NCBI GenBank assembly: GCA_003155275.1
Contig: PMCC01000142.1
Span: forward strand, 9,826 to 20,540
Length of the DNA stretch: 10,715 bases
Reading direction: 5' to 3'
Source of the DNA: Actinomycetota bacterium
Lineage (GTDB): Bacteria; Actinomycetota; Humimicrobiia; Humimicrobiales; Humimicrobiaceae
Positions within the stretch are counted from its first letter, which is position 1. Every line of letters begins with the position of its first letter. Position numbers and translations under genes: made by a program. Shown here piece after piece: positions 1 through 8,885 of this stretch. Under the pieces are notes generated by a model. It made no database searches. It was not told the DNA's origin and was given only the letters and a program-made list of their open reading frames with translations.

Positions 1-52
1 TTTAAAGTATTTTCCATCCAATAACCGAGGCCTTACTTAATTAACGGCAAAA

Positions 53-1249
53 TTATTTATCCTGCAATGCTGCAACACCAGGAAGTATCTTGCCTTCCAG
101 AAACTCCATAGAAGCTCCGCCACCGCTTGATATATGGGAAAACTTGCCATTGAGTCCGTATTTTTTTATAGCTGCAAGAGTATCTCCACCGCCTGCTACA
201 GTTACTGCTGAGCTGCCGGCAATTGCTTCTGCTATCTCTTTTGTGCTGTTTGCAAATCTTTCAAACTCAAAAACACCCATCGGTCCGTTCCAGAATATCG
301 TTTTAGCCTTTGCAATCTCAGTTTTATACAATTCAATAGTTTTTTCCCCGATTCCCATACCTTCCCAGTCTGAAGGAATGGCATTTATTGCAACATTTTT
401 GCTTTCGGCATTTTCAGCATATTCCTGAGCAATACAAATATCCACCGGCAGCATAAGCTTTACGCCATTCTTCTTCGCAAGTTCAACCATTTCAAGTGCA
501 TAGCCAAGCTGGTCATCTTCACAAATGGATCTGCCTATCTCATTTCCCATTGCCTTGAGGAATGTGTAAGTCATACCGCCTCCAAGGATAAGCTCATCGA
601 CTTTCTCAAGCAGGTTTTTTATTACCAATATCTTATCAGAAACTTTGCTTCCTCCGAGCACTGCAATAAAGGGCCTTGCCGGATTCTCAAGAAGTGCGCC
701 AAGAGCCTCAACTTCTTTTTTAAGTAAAAATCCAGAGACAGCAGGTAAAAATTCTGCAACACCGGAAATAGATGCATGGGCCCTGTGGGCGGCGCCGAAT
801 GCATCATCAACATAAAAATCAGCCAGAGAGGCAAGGTTTTTTGAAAAATCCCTGTCATTTTTCTTTTCGCCAGGGTTAAACCTTAAGTTTTCAAGCATAA
901 CTACTTCACCGGGTTTCATTACATTTTTGATATAATCCTTGATTTCATCATTAAAAATCTCATCAAATTTTTTTACTGGTTTACCGATAAGCTTTCCCAG
1001 TTCTTTCGCAGCCGGAGTCAGCCTGTATTTTTCATCAACAGCATCTTTTGGCCTGCCCAGATGTGACATAAGGACGACTTTTGCATGATTTTCTAAAAGG
1101 TACCTGATTGTAGGAAGCGACAGTACTATCCTGGTATTATCCGTAATATTTCCGCCTGCATCCAAAGGAACATTAAAATCCACCCTTACCAGCACTGCTT
1201 TTCCATTGACATCAATGTCTTCAACTGTTTTTTTATTAAATACATACAT
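53..1249 (-). CDS. pgk: Phosphoglycerate kinase
   Basis: Phosphoglycerate kinase transfers the acyl phosphate of 1,3-bisphosphoglycerate to ADP, the first ATP-forming step of lower glycolysis; it acts directly after the gap product. The 398-residue protein shows the N-domain substrate-site motifs RVDFNVP (22-28), SHLGRP, LENLRF and DDAFGAAHRAHAS. It also has GGSKVSDKI, the C-domain nucleotide-site motif WNGPMGVFE, GGGDT (353-357) and the closing SSGGGASMEFLEG. The start is taken at the ATG at 1249, giving MYVFNKKTVEDI, because AAGGGG lies eight bases upstream. An in-frame GTG three codons earlier (1258) would overlap that site. A hairpin separates it from gap. The stop is TAA, followed by 52 bases to the window edge with no recognisable gene; tpiA, a common next gene, cannot be seen. 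Confidence 0.97.
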   Translation of the reverse strand: MYVFNKKTVEDIDVNGKAVLVRVDFNVPLDAGGNITDNTRIVLSLPTIRYLLENHAKVVLMSHLGRPKDAVDEKYRLTPAAKELGKLIGKPVKKFDEIFNDEIKDYIKNVMKPGEVVMLENLRFNPGEKKNDRDFSKNLASLADFYVDDAFGAAHRAHASISGVAEFLPAVSGFLLKKEVEALGALLENPARPFIAVLGGSKVSDKILVIKNLLEKVDELILGGGMTYTFLKAMGNEIGRSICEDDQLGYALEMVELAKKNGVKLMLPVDICIAQEYAENAESKNVAINAIPSDWEGMGIGEKTIELYKTEIAKAKTIFWNGPMGVFEFERFANSTKEIAEAIAGSSAVTVAGGGDTLAAIKKYGLNGKFSHISSGGGASMEFLEGKILPGVAALQDK

Positions 1250-1257
1250 CCCAAACA

Positions 1258-1263
1258 CCCCTT
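1258..1263 (-). promoter_or_regulatory. Shine-Dalgarno for pgk, deciding its start
   Basis: AAGGGG on the minus strand lies eight bases before the ATG at 1249. It abuts and overlaps the upstream in-frame GTG at 1258, so it cannot serve that codon. This favours the ATG. Confidence 0.6.
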
Positions 1264-1296
1264 CTGATTAAATTTCAAACTACCAATTTAAAACTT

Positions 1297-1338
1297 ATAA
1301 TAACTGGCCGGGGTATCGCTGCCCCGGCCAGTTATTAT
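1297..1338 (-). terminator. 17-bp perfect hairpin between gap and pgk (weak terminator, attenuator or mRNA-stability element)
   Basis: Bases 1297-1313 and 1322-1338 are perfectly complementary: 17 pairs, with a G+C-rich core (CTGGCCGGGG) and an 8-base loop. On the minus strand it is followed by AAGTTTTAAATT, only mildly U-rich. It could therefore terminate partially, letting gap be expressed above pgk, or protect the 3' end of a gap mRNA. The distal stem is A+T-rich and symmetrical, so on the plus strand it would be equally stable, but no plus-strand gene uses it. It ends about 47 bases before the pgk start. Confidence 0.6.
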
Positions 1339-1471
1339 TCTGTTAAAGTAAAGAACTTAAACAAGTATAATCAGCTGCAGGCAATCAACCATTTTAAAAA
1401 TATTGAGTTAAAAATTCATCTTAGTCCCGGCAGCCAAATGAATAAATATTGAATTACTCACCAATAATTAA

Positions 1472-2509
<1,038 letters not shown>

Positions 2510-2538
2510 TTAAAATCAAATCCTGCTGATTTTTTTAA

Positions 2539-2562
2539 GCGCTAATTGTAACAAATTCGCGC
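2539..2562 (-). promoter_or_regulatory. Inverted repeat upstream of gap, possible operator overlapping a -10-like element
   Basis: The plus strand reads gcgctaatt, a 6-base centre gtaaca, then aattcgcgc: 9-base arms with one mismatch. On the minus strand the centre carries TACAAT (2545-2550), a fair -10 hexamer about 63 bases upstream of the gap start. No good -35 is seen at 16-18 bases. No T-run follows in either direction, so it is not an intrinsic terminator. A repressor site for the glycolytic genes is plausible but unproven. Confidence 0.35.
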
Positions 2563-2566
2563 CAAC

Positions 2567-2743
2567 ATATAAAGCGGCGGCACAACTAATATTCACATTT
2601 TCTTATATTACAGCGGTACAACTATTATTTGCCTTCATTATAAAGCGGTGACACAATTGATATTAACCTTTTTGTAAAGCAACAGATTAACTGATATTTT
2701 CCTTTTTTTATAAAGAAGCGGTATATCTAATCTTCACCTTTTT
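2567..2743 (-). repeat. Five degenerate 34-36-bp repeats running from the rapZ stop codon toward gap
   Basis: Read on the minus strand, units begin at 2743, 2707, 2673, 2638 and 2602 and end near 2567. Each starts with an AAAAAGG-like block, continues with a GAATATTAG-like block, then roughly TTGTACCGC and TTTATA. The first unit encodes the last RapZ residues and its TAG stop (AAAAAGGTGAAGATTAG). The last still reads AATGTGAATATTAG. The copies are too diverged and uneven in length to be recent duplications, but order and spacing are consistent through all five. They fill about two thirds of the 244-base rapZ-gap spacer, which holds no gene. Confidence 0.7.
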
Positions 2744-3614
2744 CAATGTCCCTGTGAAACAGTTTTACAGAATAACCCTTAAGTTTAAGGTATTCATAAA
2801 GCCTTTCCGACATGACTACTGACCTATGCCGTCCACCTGTGCAGCCGATCCCGATTCCAAGGTAGCTTTTCCCCTCTTCAATATAATTCGGTATTAAAAA
2901 ATCCAGCATTTTTTCAAACATTCTTAAAAATTTCAGGGTTTCTTCATGAGACATTACAAAATCCCTGACTTTGTCGCTGGTCCCGTCAAGCTCTTTCAGC
3001 CCCGCGATGTAGAAGGGATTCGGAAGAAACCTGACATCCATCACAATATCAAGGCTTTCCTGGGGTATCCCGTATTTATAGCCAAAAGATACTACTGTTA
3101 TTTGGAAAAGCCTGCTTTTTTCATCAGGATTCATAAACTTTTCAGCGATTTCCAGCTTCAATTCTTTAGGCGTCATGGAAGTAGTATCAATTATAGCATC
3201 AGAAAGCTCCCTGAAATGATATAGCTTTTCGGTCTCTTTTTCGATGCCTGAAATTATATCCCCATCATCCACAAGCGGATGCTTTCTCCTTGTGAGCGCA
3301 AACCTTTTAACTATTTCACTTTTTGATGCTTCAAGATACAGGGTCTTATAACTTATATTCTGTTTCTTTAAATCATCTAGTGTCCTGTAAATCTCATCGA
3401 ACAGAAATCCGCTTCTTAAGTCGATTGCAACAGCGATTTTATTGATTTGCCTGTCCCTTTCCTGGAAAAAATCTATAAGGTTTGTAAGCAGGCTTGCTGG
3501 CAGATTGTCAATGCAATAATACCCGGCATCCTCAAAATAACGCAGGGCAGCAGTTTTACCTGCGCCTGACAACCCGGTAATGATTACTATCCTGATATTT
3601 TGATTCTCTTCCAT
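2727..3614 (-). CDS. rapZ: RapZ/YvcJ family P-loop nucleotide-binding regulator
   Basis: This is a RapZ (YvcJ/YhbJ) family protein of 295 residues, a normal length. In E. coli RapZ is an RNA-binding adaptor steering RNase E to the sRNA GlmZ and so controls glucosamine-6-phosphate synthase. In Gram-positive bacteria the homologue YvcJ binds and hydrolyses nucleotides and its role is less clear, so the exact function here is open. Visible motifs are the P-loop GLSGAGKT (14-21), the YYCIDNLP segment just after it, AIDLRSG, and the C-terminal signature GCTGGRHRS (257-265), typical of the family. The start is the only in-frame ATG before the P-loop. No Shine-Dalgarno is evident, and residues 1-7 come from a 27-bp repeat. 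The gene lies between uvrC and gap; yvcK and whiA, its common partners, are not found downstream. Confidence 0.97.
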   Translation of the reverse strand: MEENQNIRIVIITGLSGAGKTAALRYFEDAGYYCIDNLPASLLTNLIDFFQERDRQINKIAVAIDLRSGFLFDEIYRTLDDLKKQNISYKTLYLEASKSEIVKRFALTRRKHPLVDDGDIISGIEKETEKLYHFRELSDAIIDTTSMTPKELKLEIAEKFMNPDEKSRLFQITVVSFGYKYGIPQESLDIVMDVRFLPNPFYIAGLKELDGTSDKVRDFVMSHEETLKFLRMFEKMLDFLIPNYIEEGKSYLGIGIGCTGGRHRSVVMSERLYEYLKLKGYSVKLFHRDIEKGED

Positions 3615-3726
3615 TATTCTGATATTTTAATTTTCTTACATTATGCTGACATTATAAGTCTCTTAAAATATGCCGGCATTTTGATTTTCTCACATCGCCT
3701 TTAGATTTTTATTTTATTCCATTAAG
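3592..3726 (-). repeat. Five 27-bp tandem repeats over the rapZ start codon
   Basis: Five consecutive 27-bp units start at 3592, 3619, 3646, 3673 and 3700. On the plus strand the shared pattern is ctgatattttgatttt followed by cttacattatg. Against that consensus they match at 24, 26, 20, 19 and 20 of 27 positions. The rapZ-proximal unit contains the rapZ ATG and encodes residues 1-8. The others fill most of the uvrC-rapZ spacer. Four of five units keep an ATG at the same position, all in the rapZ frame. The upstream copies stop at once: ATG-TAA (3641-3636), ATG-TGA (3695-3690) and ATG-GAA-TAA (3722-3714). Replication slippage is the likely origin; any regulatory effect is speculative. Confidence 0.85.
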
Positions 3727-3755
3727 TAAAACTTTAATAAAAACTTTAGTAAATA

Positions 3756-5615
3756 TCAATACCTGTTCAGGCTGTTATAGATGTTTAATGCATCAGTATA
3801 CCTTAATCCCTTAATTTTTATGAAGTCATCAAGCTTGCACGCTTTTAAATCTTCAATATCTTCAAATTTTTCAAGCACGAGCGCCTTCTTTTTTTCCCCT
3901 ATTCCCTTTATCCCATCCAGCACGGACCGCGTCATGTATTTGCTGCGAAGTTTTTTGTGGTAATTTATAGCAAACCTGTGCGCCTCATCCCTTATCCTTA
4001 TTATTATTTTCATGTAATCCGAATGCCTGTCAAGGCTAAGTCCGTCCGGATGGTTTTCACTGAAAATAATCTCTTCTTTTTTTGCTATGCTTATAAGGTC
4101 AATGTCATCAATATTTTTTTCTTCAAAAACCTTTTTAGCTGCATTATATTGAGCTTTCCCTCCGTCTATAATAATAAGCTGTGGTTTCATGTAAAAGCTG
4201 TCTTCTATATCCATTGTCGATCCAGTAAGGTAACTTAACCTTCTTGAGACAACCTCAGCTATCATTGCAAAATCATCCTGGCCCTCCACTGCCCGTATTT
4301 TGAAGTGCCTGTAGTTACTGGTGAGAGGGCTTGCATTTGTAAAAACCGACATGGAGCCTACTGCAAAACTTGGCCCTATATTTGATATGTCGAAACACTC
4401 AATGCGGCTTGGAATATTAGCAAGTCCAATTGCTTCTTTCAGCCTTAGCAGTTCTTTAAATGCCCTCGAGTAACCGGATGATTTTTCGAACTTCTTTTTT
4501 TCAAGATATAGGAAAGCATTTTTTGCGGCCATTCGAACAATGTTCTTTTTATCATCCTGCCTGGCAACTTTAATCTCTATTTTTTTTCCTTTCAAATCTG
4601 ATAACCACTTTGAAATAGCATCTGCATCTTCTATTGCAAAAGGTATATATATGGCAGGGCTTATATTATCTATCTCCAGGTAATAACTTTTTAAAAAACC
4701 TGAAATTATTTCTTTTTCATCAACAAGCATCACATTGGAAATAATAAAATTATTTACTGCGGCAAGCTCCCCTTCCCGGTAGTTATAAAGGCTCACTGCC
4801 GCCAAATTTGACTTTGTGTCCCTCGAGGCTGCAAGTATGTCCCATGTATCATAACTTGCAAAAGATATCCGCTGGGCAGTCAGCATCTCTTCGATGGCTT
4901 CAATTGCATATTTGACCTTTGCCGCTTCCTCAAATTCCTGCCTGGAGGCAAATGATGCCATTTCTGACTTTAAATTATCAACAATGGCATTTTCACCGCG
5001 TTTTAAAAAAAGTTTTATGTACTCTATGTTCTGCCTATATGCTTTTTCGCTTATTCGGCCCATGCAAGGTGCAGAGCACAGATTAATATGGTAATTAAGG
5101 CAAACCGCATTTTTGACTTTGCCGGGCTTCGGCTTTCTGCAATCCCTAACCTGGAAGATCCTCCTCAGGGTTTCCAATGTATTACGGGTATTTTTTATAT
5201 TTATATATGGTCCGTAATATTTTGCCCCCCGTATATTTTTGTTTCGTGTAATAAATATCCGGGGAAACTTTTCGTTATCAGTAACTGCAACATAGGGATA
5301 GGATTTGTCATCTTTTAAGTTGAAATTATACTTTGGCCGATTTTTTTTAATAAGGCTGCTTTCAAGTATGAGCGCCTCAACCTCATTATCTGTTTCAATA
5401 AAATCAACAGAGTCGATCTTTGAAGTAAAAAATGTAATTGGGTGATTAATATAATTAGCATTATCATTTGGCATAAAATAGCTTTTTACCCTGTCAAACA
5501 GGCTTTTTGCTTTGCCAACATATATTATCCTGCCCTTTACATCTTTGAAAAGATATACTCCCGGTTTTCTCGGCAAAATCGACAAGGTATGTTTAAGATT
5601 TTCATTTACTTCCAT
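3756..5615 (-). CDS. uvrC: UvrABC excinuclease subunit C
   Basis: UvrC makes both incisions in nucleotide excision repair: the 3' cut with its N-terminal GIY-YIG nuclease and the 5' cut with its C-terminal RNase H-like domain. The 619-residue product has the full family layout. The GIY-YIG module contains GVYLFKD (19-25), IYVGKAKSL (31-39), Arg42 and the NEVEALILE segment (77-85). Four cysteines, C159, C172, C180 and C184, match the spacing of the iron-sulfur ligands reported for E. coli UvrC. A UVR domain lies around 206-241. In the RNase H-like domain, D409 (ECFDIS), D484 (IIDGGK) and H546 (DEAHRF) are the expected catalytic triad. A helix-hairpin-helix region (DGIKGIGEKKK and following) closes the protein. 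The start is placed at the ATG giving MEVNENLKHTL, which fits the family, although no Shine-Dalgarno is visible. It follows uvrA by 142 bases. Confidence 0.98.
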   Translation of the reverse strand: MEVNENLKHTLSILPRKPGVYLFKDVKGRIIYVGKAKSLFDRVKSYFMPNDNANYINHPITFFTSKIDSVDFIETDNEVEALILESSLIKKNRPKYNFNLKDDKSYPYVAVTDNEKFPRIFITRNKNIRGAKYYGPYINIKNTRNTLETLRRIFQVRDCRKPKPGKVKNAVCLNYHINLCSAPCMGRISEKAYRQNIEYIKLFLKRGENAIVDNLKSEMASFASRQEFEEAAKVKYAIEAIEEMLTAQRISFASYDTWDILAASRDTKSNLAAVSLYNYREGELAAVNNFIISNVMLVDEKEIISGFLKSYYLEIDNISPAIYIPFAIEDADAISKWLSDLKGKKIEIKVARQDDKKNIVRMAAKNAFLYLEKKKFEKSSGYSRAFKELLRLKEAIGLANIPSRIECFDISNIGPSFAVGSMSVFTNASPLTSNYRHFKIRAVEGQDDFAMIAEVVSRRLSYLTGSTMDIEDSFYMKPQLIIIDGGKAQYNAAKKVFEEKNIDDIDLISIAKKEEIIFSENHPDGLSLDRHSDYMKIIIRIRDEAHRFAINYHKKLRSKYMTRSVLDGIKGIGEKKKALVLEKFEDIEDLKACKLDDFIKIKGLRYTDALNIYNSLNRY

Positions 5616-5662
5616 ATTGGTCAGGCAATAAAAAATAATACGGTTAATTAAAAGTGAACGAC

Positions 5663-5668
5663 AGTATA
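5663..5668 (-). promoter_or_regulatory. Candidate -10 element upstream of uvrC
   Basis: The minus strand reads TATACT about 48 bases upstream of the uvrC start, one mismatch from the sigma-70 -10 consensus. The hexamer 17 bases further upstream is TAGTTT, a poor -35. In such A+T-rich sequence a chance match is quite possible. If real, it would let uvrC-rapZ be transcribed separately from uvrBA. Confidence 0.2.
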
Positions 5669-5757
5669 AAAGAGCTTAACTTAAAAAACTATAACCTTAA
5701 TTTTAGCAGGCAATTTAATAAGAATTAAAGTATTCACCAATAATAAATTAACTTCAA

Positions 5758-8700
5758 TCAGCTGTGGGCCGCCGCCGCAGGATGCCTTGATTTTTTAAAA
5801 TTTTTACTTTTAAGGGCATCTTTTAAAAACTTCCCGGTATATGAGATTTCAGTTCCGGCAATTTCTTCGGGGGTCCCTTTTGCAATTACCTGTCCTCCCC
5901 TGTCGCCGCCTTCTGGTCCAAGGTCGATTATGTAATCAGCTGATTTTATGACTTCCATGTTATGTTCGATTACCACTACAGTATTGCCGGCATCCACAAG
6001 CTTGTCCAGGATTACCAGCAGCTTACTGATATCTTCAAAATGCAGGCCCGTAGTCGGCTCATCAAGCAGATACATGGTATTGCCGGTACTTCTTTTTGAA
6101 AGTTCGGTCGAAAGCTTGACGCGCTGGGCTTCACCGCCAGAAAGAGTCGTTGATGACTGGCCAAGCTTTATGTATCCGAGTCCGACATCATTTATGAACT
6201 CGAGCTTGTTTCTTATCCTGGGTATGTTTTTAAAATAATTCAGCGCTTCTTCAACCGTCATATCCAATACTTCAGCAATATTTTTATCTTTAAACCTGAC
6301 CTCAAGCGTTTCCCTGTTATATCTTTTCCCTTTGCAGACCTCACATGGCACATATATATCAGGCAAAAAGTGCATTTCAATCATTATCTGCCCGTCACCT
6401 GCACATGCTTCGCATCTTCCGCCTTTAACATTAAATGAAAACCTGCCCGGTTTGTATCCCATCATCCTGGCATCCTGTGTCTGTGCAAAAATATCCCTGA
6501 TATGGGTAAACACTCCCGTATATGTTGCGGGATTTGACCTGGGTGTTCTTCCTATGGGTGACTGGTCAATGACTATGACCTTATCCAGGTTGGCATAATT
6601 CAAAATACCCTCATGCCTTCCTGCTTTTTCATTGGACCTCATAAGAAGGCTTGAAAGTGCCGGATATAAGATCTCATTGATGAGCGTACTTTTACCGGAA
6701 CCGGAAACTCCGGTTATGGCCACAAATTTTCCAAGCGGTATTTCAACGTCAATGTTTTTAAGGTTGTGCTCTTTGGCCCCTTTGATAATTATGTTTTTGC
6801 CGTTTCCGTTTCGCCTTGTCTTTGGAACCGGTATATTTTTTTCACCCGACAGATATTTCCCGGTAATTGAGTTCTCGCAGTTCATTATATCCTTTAATGT
6901 CCCGCTGCAGACAATTTTTCCTCCATGTATGCCGGCGCCCGGGCCAATATCAGCTATCCAGTCAGCTGAACGCATTGTCTCTTCATCATGCTCGATAACA
7001 ATGATCGTATTGCCCAGATTTCTTAGCCTTTTTAGGGCATTGATGAGCTTGTTATTGTCCCGCTGGTGGAGTCCTATGCTTGGTTCATCCAGTATGTAAA
7101 GCACTCCCACGAGCCCCGAACCTATCTGTGTAGCAAGCCTTATCCTCTGGGATTCACCGCCTGAAAGTGAGCCGGAGTGCCTGTCAAGAGCAAGATAACC
7201 AAGCCCGACATCTTTTAAAAAATTAAGCCTTTCAAGAATTTCTTTAATAAGCCTTTCGCCGATCAACTTTTCCCTGGTGTCAAGCTTTAAATCATTAAGC
7301 CATTTTATGGCATCTTCCACGGTCAATCCTGCGAAATCTGATATTGATTTGTCTGCAATTTTTACAGCCAAAACTTCAGGCTTGAGCCTTTTTCCATTGC
7401 ATCCCGTACAGGGGGAATCCATCACCATTCTCTCTATTTTGACCCTTTGTTCTTCAGATTCGGTTTCAATGTACCTTCTGCTCAGATTGTTTGCAAGTCC
7501 TTCAAATTTAAGATAATAGAACCTCATTTCACCTTTATGGTTCCTGTATTTTACCCTTATCCGCTCTCCGTCTGTGCCGTAAAGAATCAGCTTCTTTGAA
7601 CTGTCCTCCATTTTTTCAAACGGCACGTCAAGGCTGAAATTATACTGCTCTGCGAGACTGCGCATCAGCTGCGAATAATAATTGGAGAATGCCATATTAA
7701 AAAATGGGATTGCCCCATCGTTAATTGAAAGAGAAGGAAATTCGACTATCAGTGAAGGATCTATTTCTTTTTTTACACCAAGCCCCCCGCAAATTTTGCA
7801 GGCGCCATAGGGGCTGTTAAACGAAAACATCCTGGGAGATAGTTCTTCAAAACTCACACCGCAGTCAACACAAGTATAATTTTCAGAAAATGTCAAAATT
7901 TCAGAAGTGCTTACGTTGTTCGGAGTATTTGTAACCTCAGCATTGGAGCTTTCATTAGAATTACCGTCTAAAATATTTGAATTGACTGTATTGCTGACAT
8001 TTTCGGCAGAATTGCCGGCAGAAATATTTAAAACGGCAATGCTGTTGGCTTTGTCCGCAGAATTAGTGCCATCAGAGGTGTTGGTATTGCCGGTCAATTC
8101 AATGCGCACAATGCCTTCACTTTCCCTGAGGGATATCTCTATGTCCTCTGTAAGCCTTTTTTTGATATCCGGGGAGATTTTTAACCTGTCTACGACTATT
8201 TCAATATTATGTTTTTTATTTTTATCAAGGACGATTGCTGTTCCATCAGACAGGTCATGTATTATGCCGTCAATTTTTACCCTTATATATCCGTCCTTTT
8301 TTATTGATTCAAATACTTTCTGGTATTCGCCTTTCCTGCCCCTGACAACAGGAGCAAGAACCAGGAAATTTGTATCAGCCGGAAGCTCCATAATCCTGTC
8401 AACTATCTGGTCAACGGTCTGCTTTGTAATTGGTTTTCCGCAGACATAACAGTATGGTGTCCCAATGTTTGCATAAAGCACCCTTAAATAATCGTAAATC
8501 TCTGTGATGGTTCCGACTGTGGACCGGGGGTTCTTTGAGACTCCTTTCTGGTTTATGGAAACAGCCGGAGAAAGCCCTTCTATAAGGTCGACATCCGGTT
8601 TGTCCATCTGGCCCAAAAACTGCCTTGCGTATGATGAAAGGGACTCCACATACCTTCTCTGGCCCTCTGCATACAGGGTATCGAAAGCAAGTGAGGATTT

Positions 8701-8811
8701 GCCTGAACCGCTGACTCCCGTAAAAACAATGAACTTGTCGCGGGGTATGCGAAGGTTTACATTTTTAAGATTATGTTCCCTTGCGCCTTTTATTATTATT
8801 TCTGATTTCAT
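5758..8811 (-). CDS. uvrA: UvrABC excinuclease subunit A, with a repeat-encoded insertion
   Basis: UvrA is the dimeric ABC-type ATPase that scans DNA for lesions and delivers UvrB. The 1017-residue product has both nucleotide-binding modules. Walker A I is GVSGSGKSS (residues 32-40) with signature LSGGESQR (549-556) and ILDEPSIGL. Walker A II is GVSGSGKST (701-709) with signature LSGGEAQR (890-897) and LLDEPTTGL. Zinc-binding CxxC pairs occur at C314/C317 with C338/C341, in the C-terminal CEAC...CEVC finger, and in the early CYVC. At 1017 residues it is longer than the usual 940-960 or so. The excess is a low-complexity Asn/Ser/Thr-rich stretch (residues 241-303) at the end of the UvrB-binding region, immediately before zinc finger 1. 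The start ATG fits the family N-terminus ([13 protein letters not shown]), but no good Shine-Dalgarno precedes it. Identity is effectively certain; the effect of the insert is unknown. Confidence 0.98.
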   Translation of the reverse strand: MKSEIIIKGAREHNLKNVNLRIPRDKFIVFTGVSGSGKSSLAFDTLYAEGQRRYVESLSSYARQFLGQMDKPDVDLIEGLSPAVSINQKGVSKNPRSTVGTITEIYDYLRVLYANIGTPYCYVCGKPITKQTVDQIVDRIMELPADTNFLVLAPVVRGRKGEYQKVFESIKKDGYIRVKIDGIIHDLSDGTAIVLDKNKKHNIEIVVDRLKISPDIKKRLTEDIEISLRESEGIVRIELTGNTNTSDGTNSADKANSIAVLNISAGNSAENVSNTVNSNILDGNSNESSNAEVTNTPNNVSTSEILTFSENYTCVDCGVSFEELSPRMFSFNSPYGACKICGGLGVKKEIDPSLIVEFPSLSINDGAIPFFNMAFSNYYSQLMRSLAEQYNFSLDVPFEKMEDSSKKLILYGTDGERIRVKYRNHKGEMRFYYLKFEGLANNLSRRYIETESEEQRVKIERMVMDSPCTGCNGKRLKPEVLAVKIADKSISDFAGLTVEDAIKWLNDLKLDTREKLIGERLIKEILERLNFLKDVGLGYLALDRHSGSLSGGESQRIRLATQIGSGLVGVLYILDEPSIGLHQRDNNKLINALKRLRNLGNTIIVIEHDEETMRSADWIADIGPGAGIHGGKIVCSGTLKDIMNCENSITGKYLSGEKNIPVPKTRRNGNGKNIIIKGAKEHNLKNIDVEIPLGKFVAITGVSGSGKSTLINEILYPALSSLLMRSNEKAGRHEGILNYANLDKVIVIDQSPIGRTPRSNPATYTGVFTHIRDIFAQTQDARMMGYKPGRFSFNVKGGRCEACAGDGQIMIEMHFLPDIYVPCEVCKGKRYNRETLEVRFKDKNIAEVLDMTVEEALNYFKNIPRIRNKLEFINDVGLGYIKLGQSSTTLSGGEAQRVKLSTELSKRSTGNTMYLLDEPTTGLHFEDISKLLVILDKLVDAGNTVVVIEHNMEVIKSADYIIDLGPEGGDRGGQVIAKGTPEEIAGTEISYTGKFLKDALKSKNFKKSRHPAAAAHS
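7903..8091 (-). repeat. 51-nt in-frame tandem repeat encoding an Asn/Ser/Thr-rich insert in UvrA
   Basis: Residues 241-303 of UvrA contain 16 Asn, 12 Ser and 7 Thr in 63 positions, unlike the rest of the protein. The DNA has an exact 51-nt period: agaatt recurs at plus-strand 7957, 8008 and 8059, and aaatattt at 7971 and 8022. The three units are 8029-8079, 7978-8028 and 7927-7977. They encode related 17-residue blocks carrying NSAD, GNSAE and GNSNE. Units two and three share 7 of 15 aligned residues (262-276 against 279-293). Because the period is a multiple of three, the frame is preserved. The insert sits between the UvrB-binding region and zinc finger 1, and is probably a flexible surface loop. 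Confidence 0.85.
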
Positions 8812-8885
8812 AATTTAATAGTTCTTAATAAACTTTCCCATATAACTTTCTATTCCCGGATACAATTTTTAAACTTCCAAAACAG

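Noticed and set aside
1..17. ATG at 15-17 on the minus strand as the start of the next gene (possibly tpiA)
   Set aside because: Only five codons (MENTL) are visible. They do not match the usual TpiA start, and no ribosome binding site is well placed. Another frame reads IGWKIL but stops at once.
3592..3726. CRISPR array
   Set aside because: The repeats are directly adjacent with no spacers, are degenerate, and overlap a start codon. No cas gene is nearby.
6632..7099. 155-codon and other plus-strand ORFs across uvrA, uvrB, uvrC, rapZ, gap and pgk
   Set aside because: All lie antisense to strongly supported genes, with no domain or recognised start signal.
7907..8449. 180-codon plus-strand ORF opposite uvrA, with Leu/Ser/Glu-rich repeats
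   Set aside because: It is the reverse-frame shadow of the uvrA repeat insertion and its neighbours. The minus-strand frame has clear UvrA motifs on both sides, and the ORF has no recognisable domain.
8821..8833. GTT...AAC dyad (gttcttaataaac) upstream of uvrA as an SOS box
   Set aside because: It does not match the Gram-positive or enterobacterial LexA consensus, the arms are imperfect, and it lies in the ribosome-binding region. No other LexA-like box was seen in the spacers.
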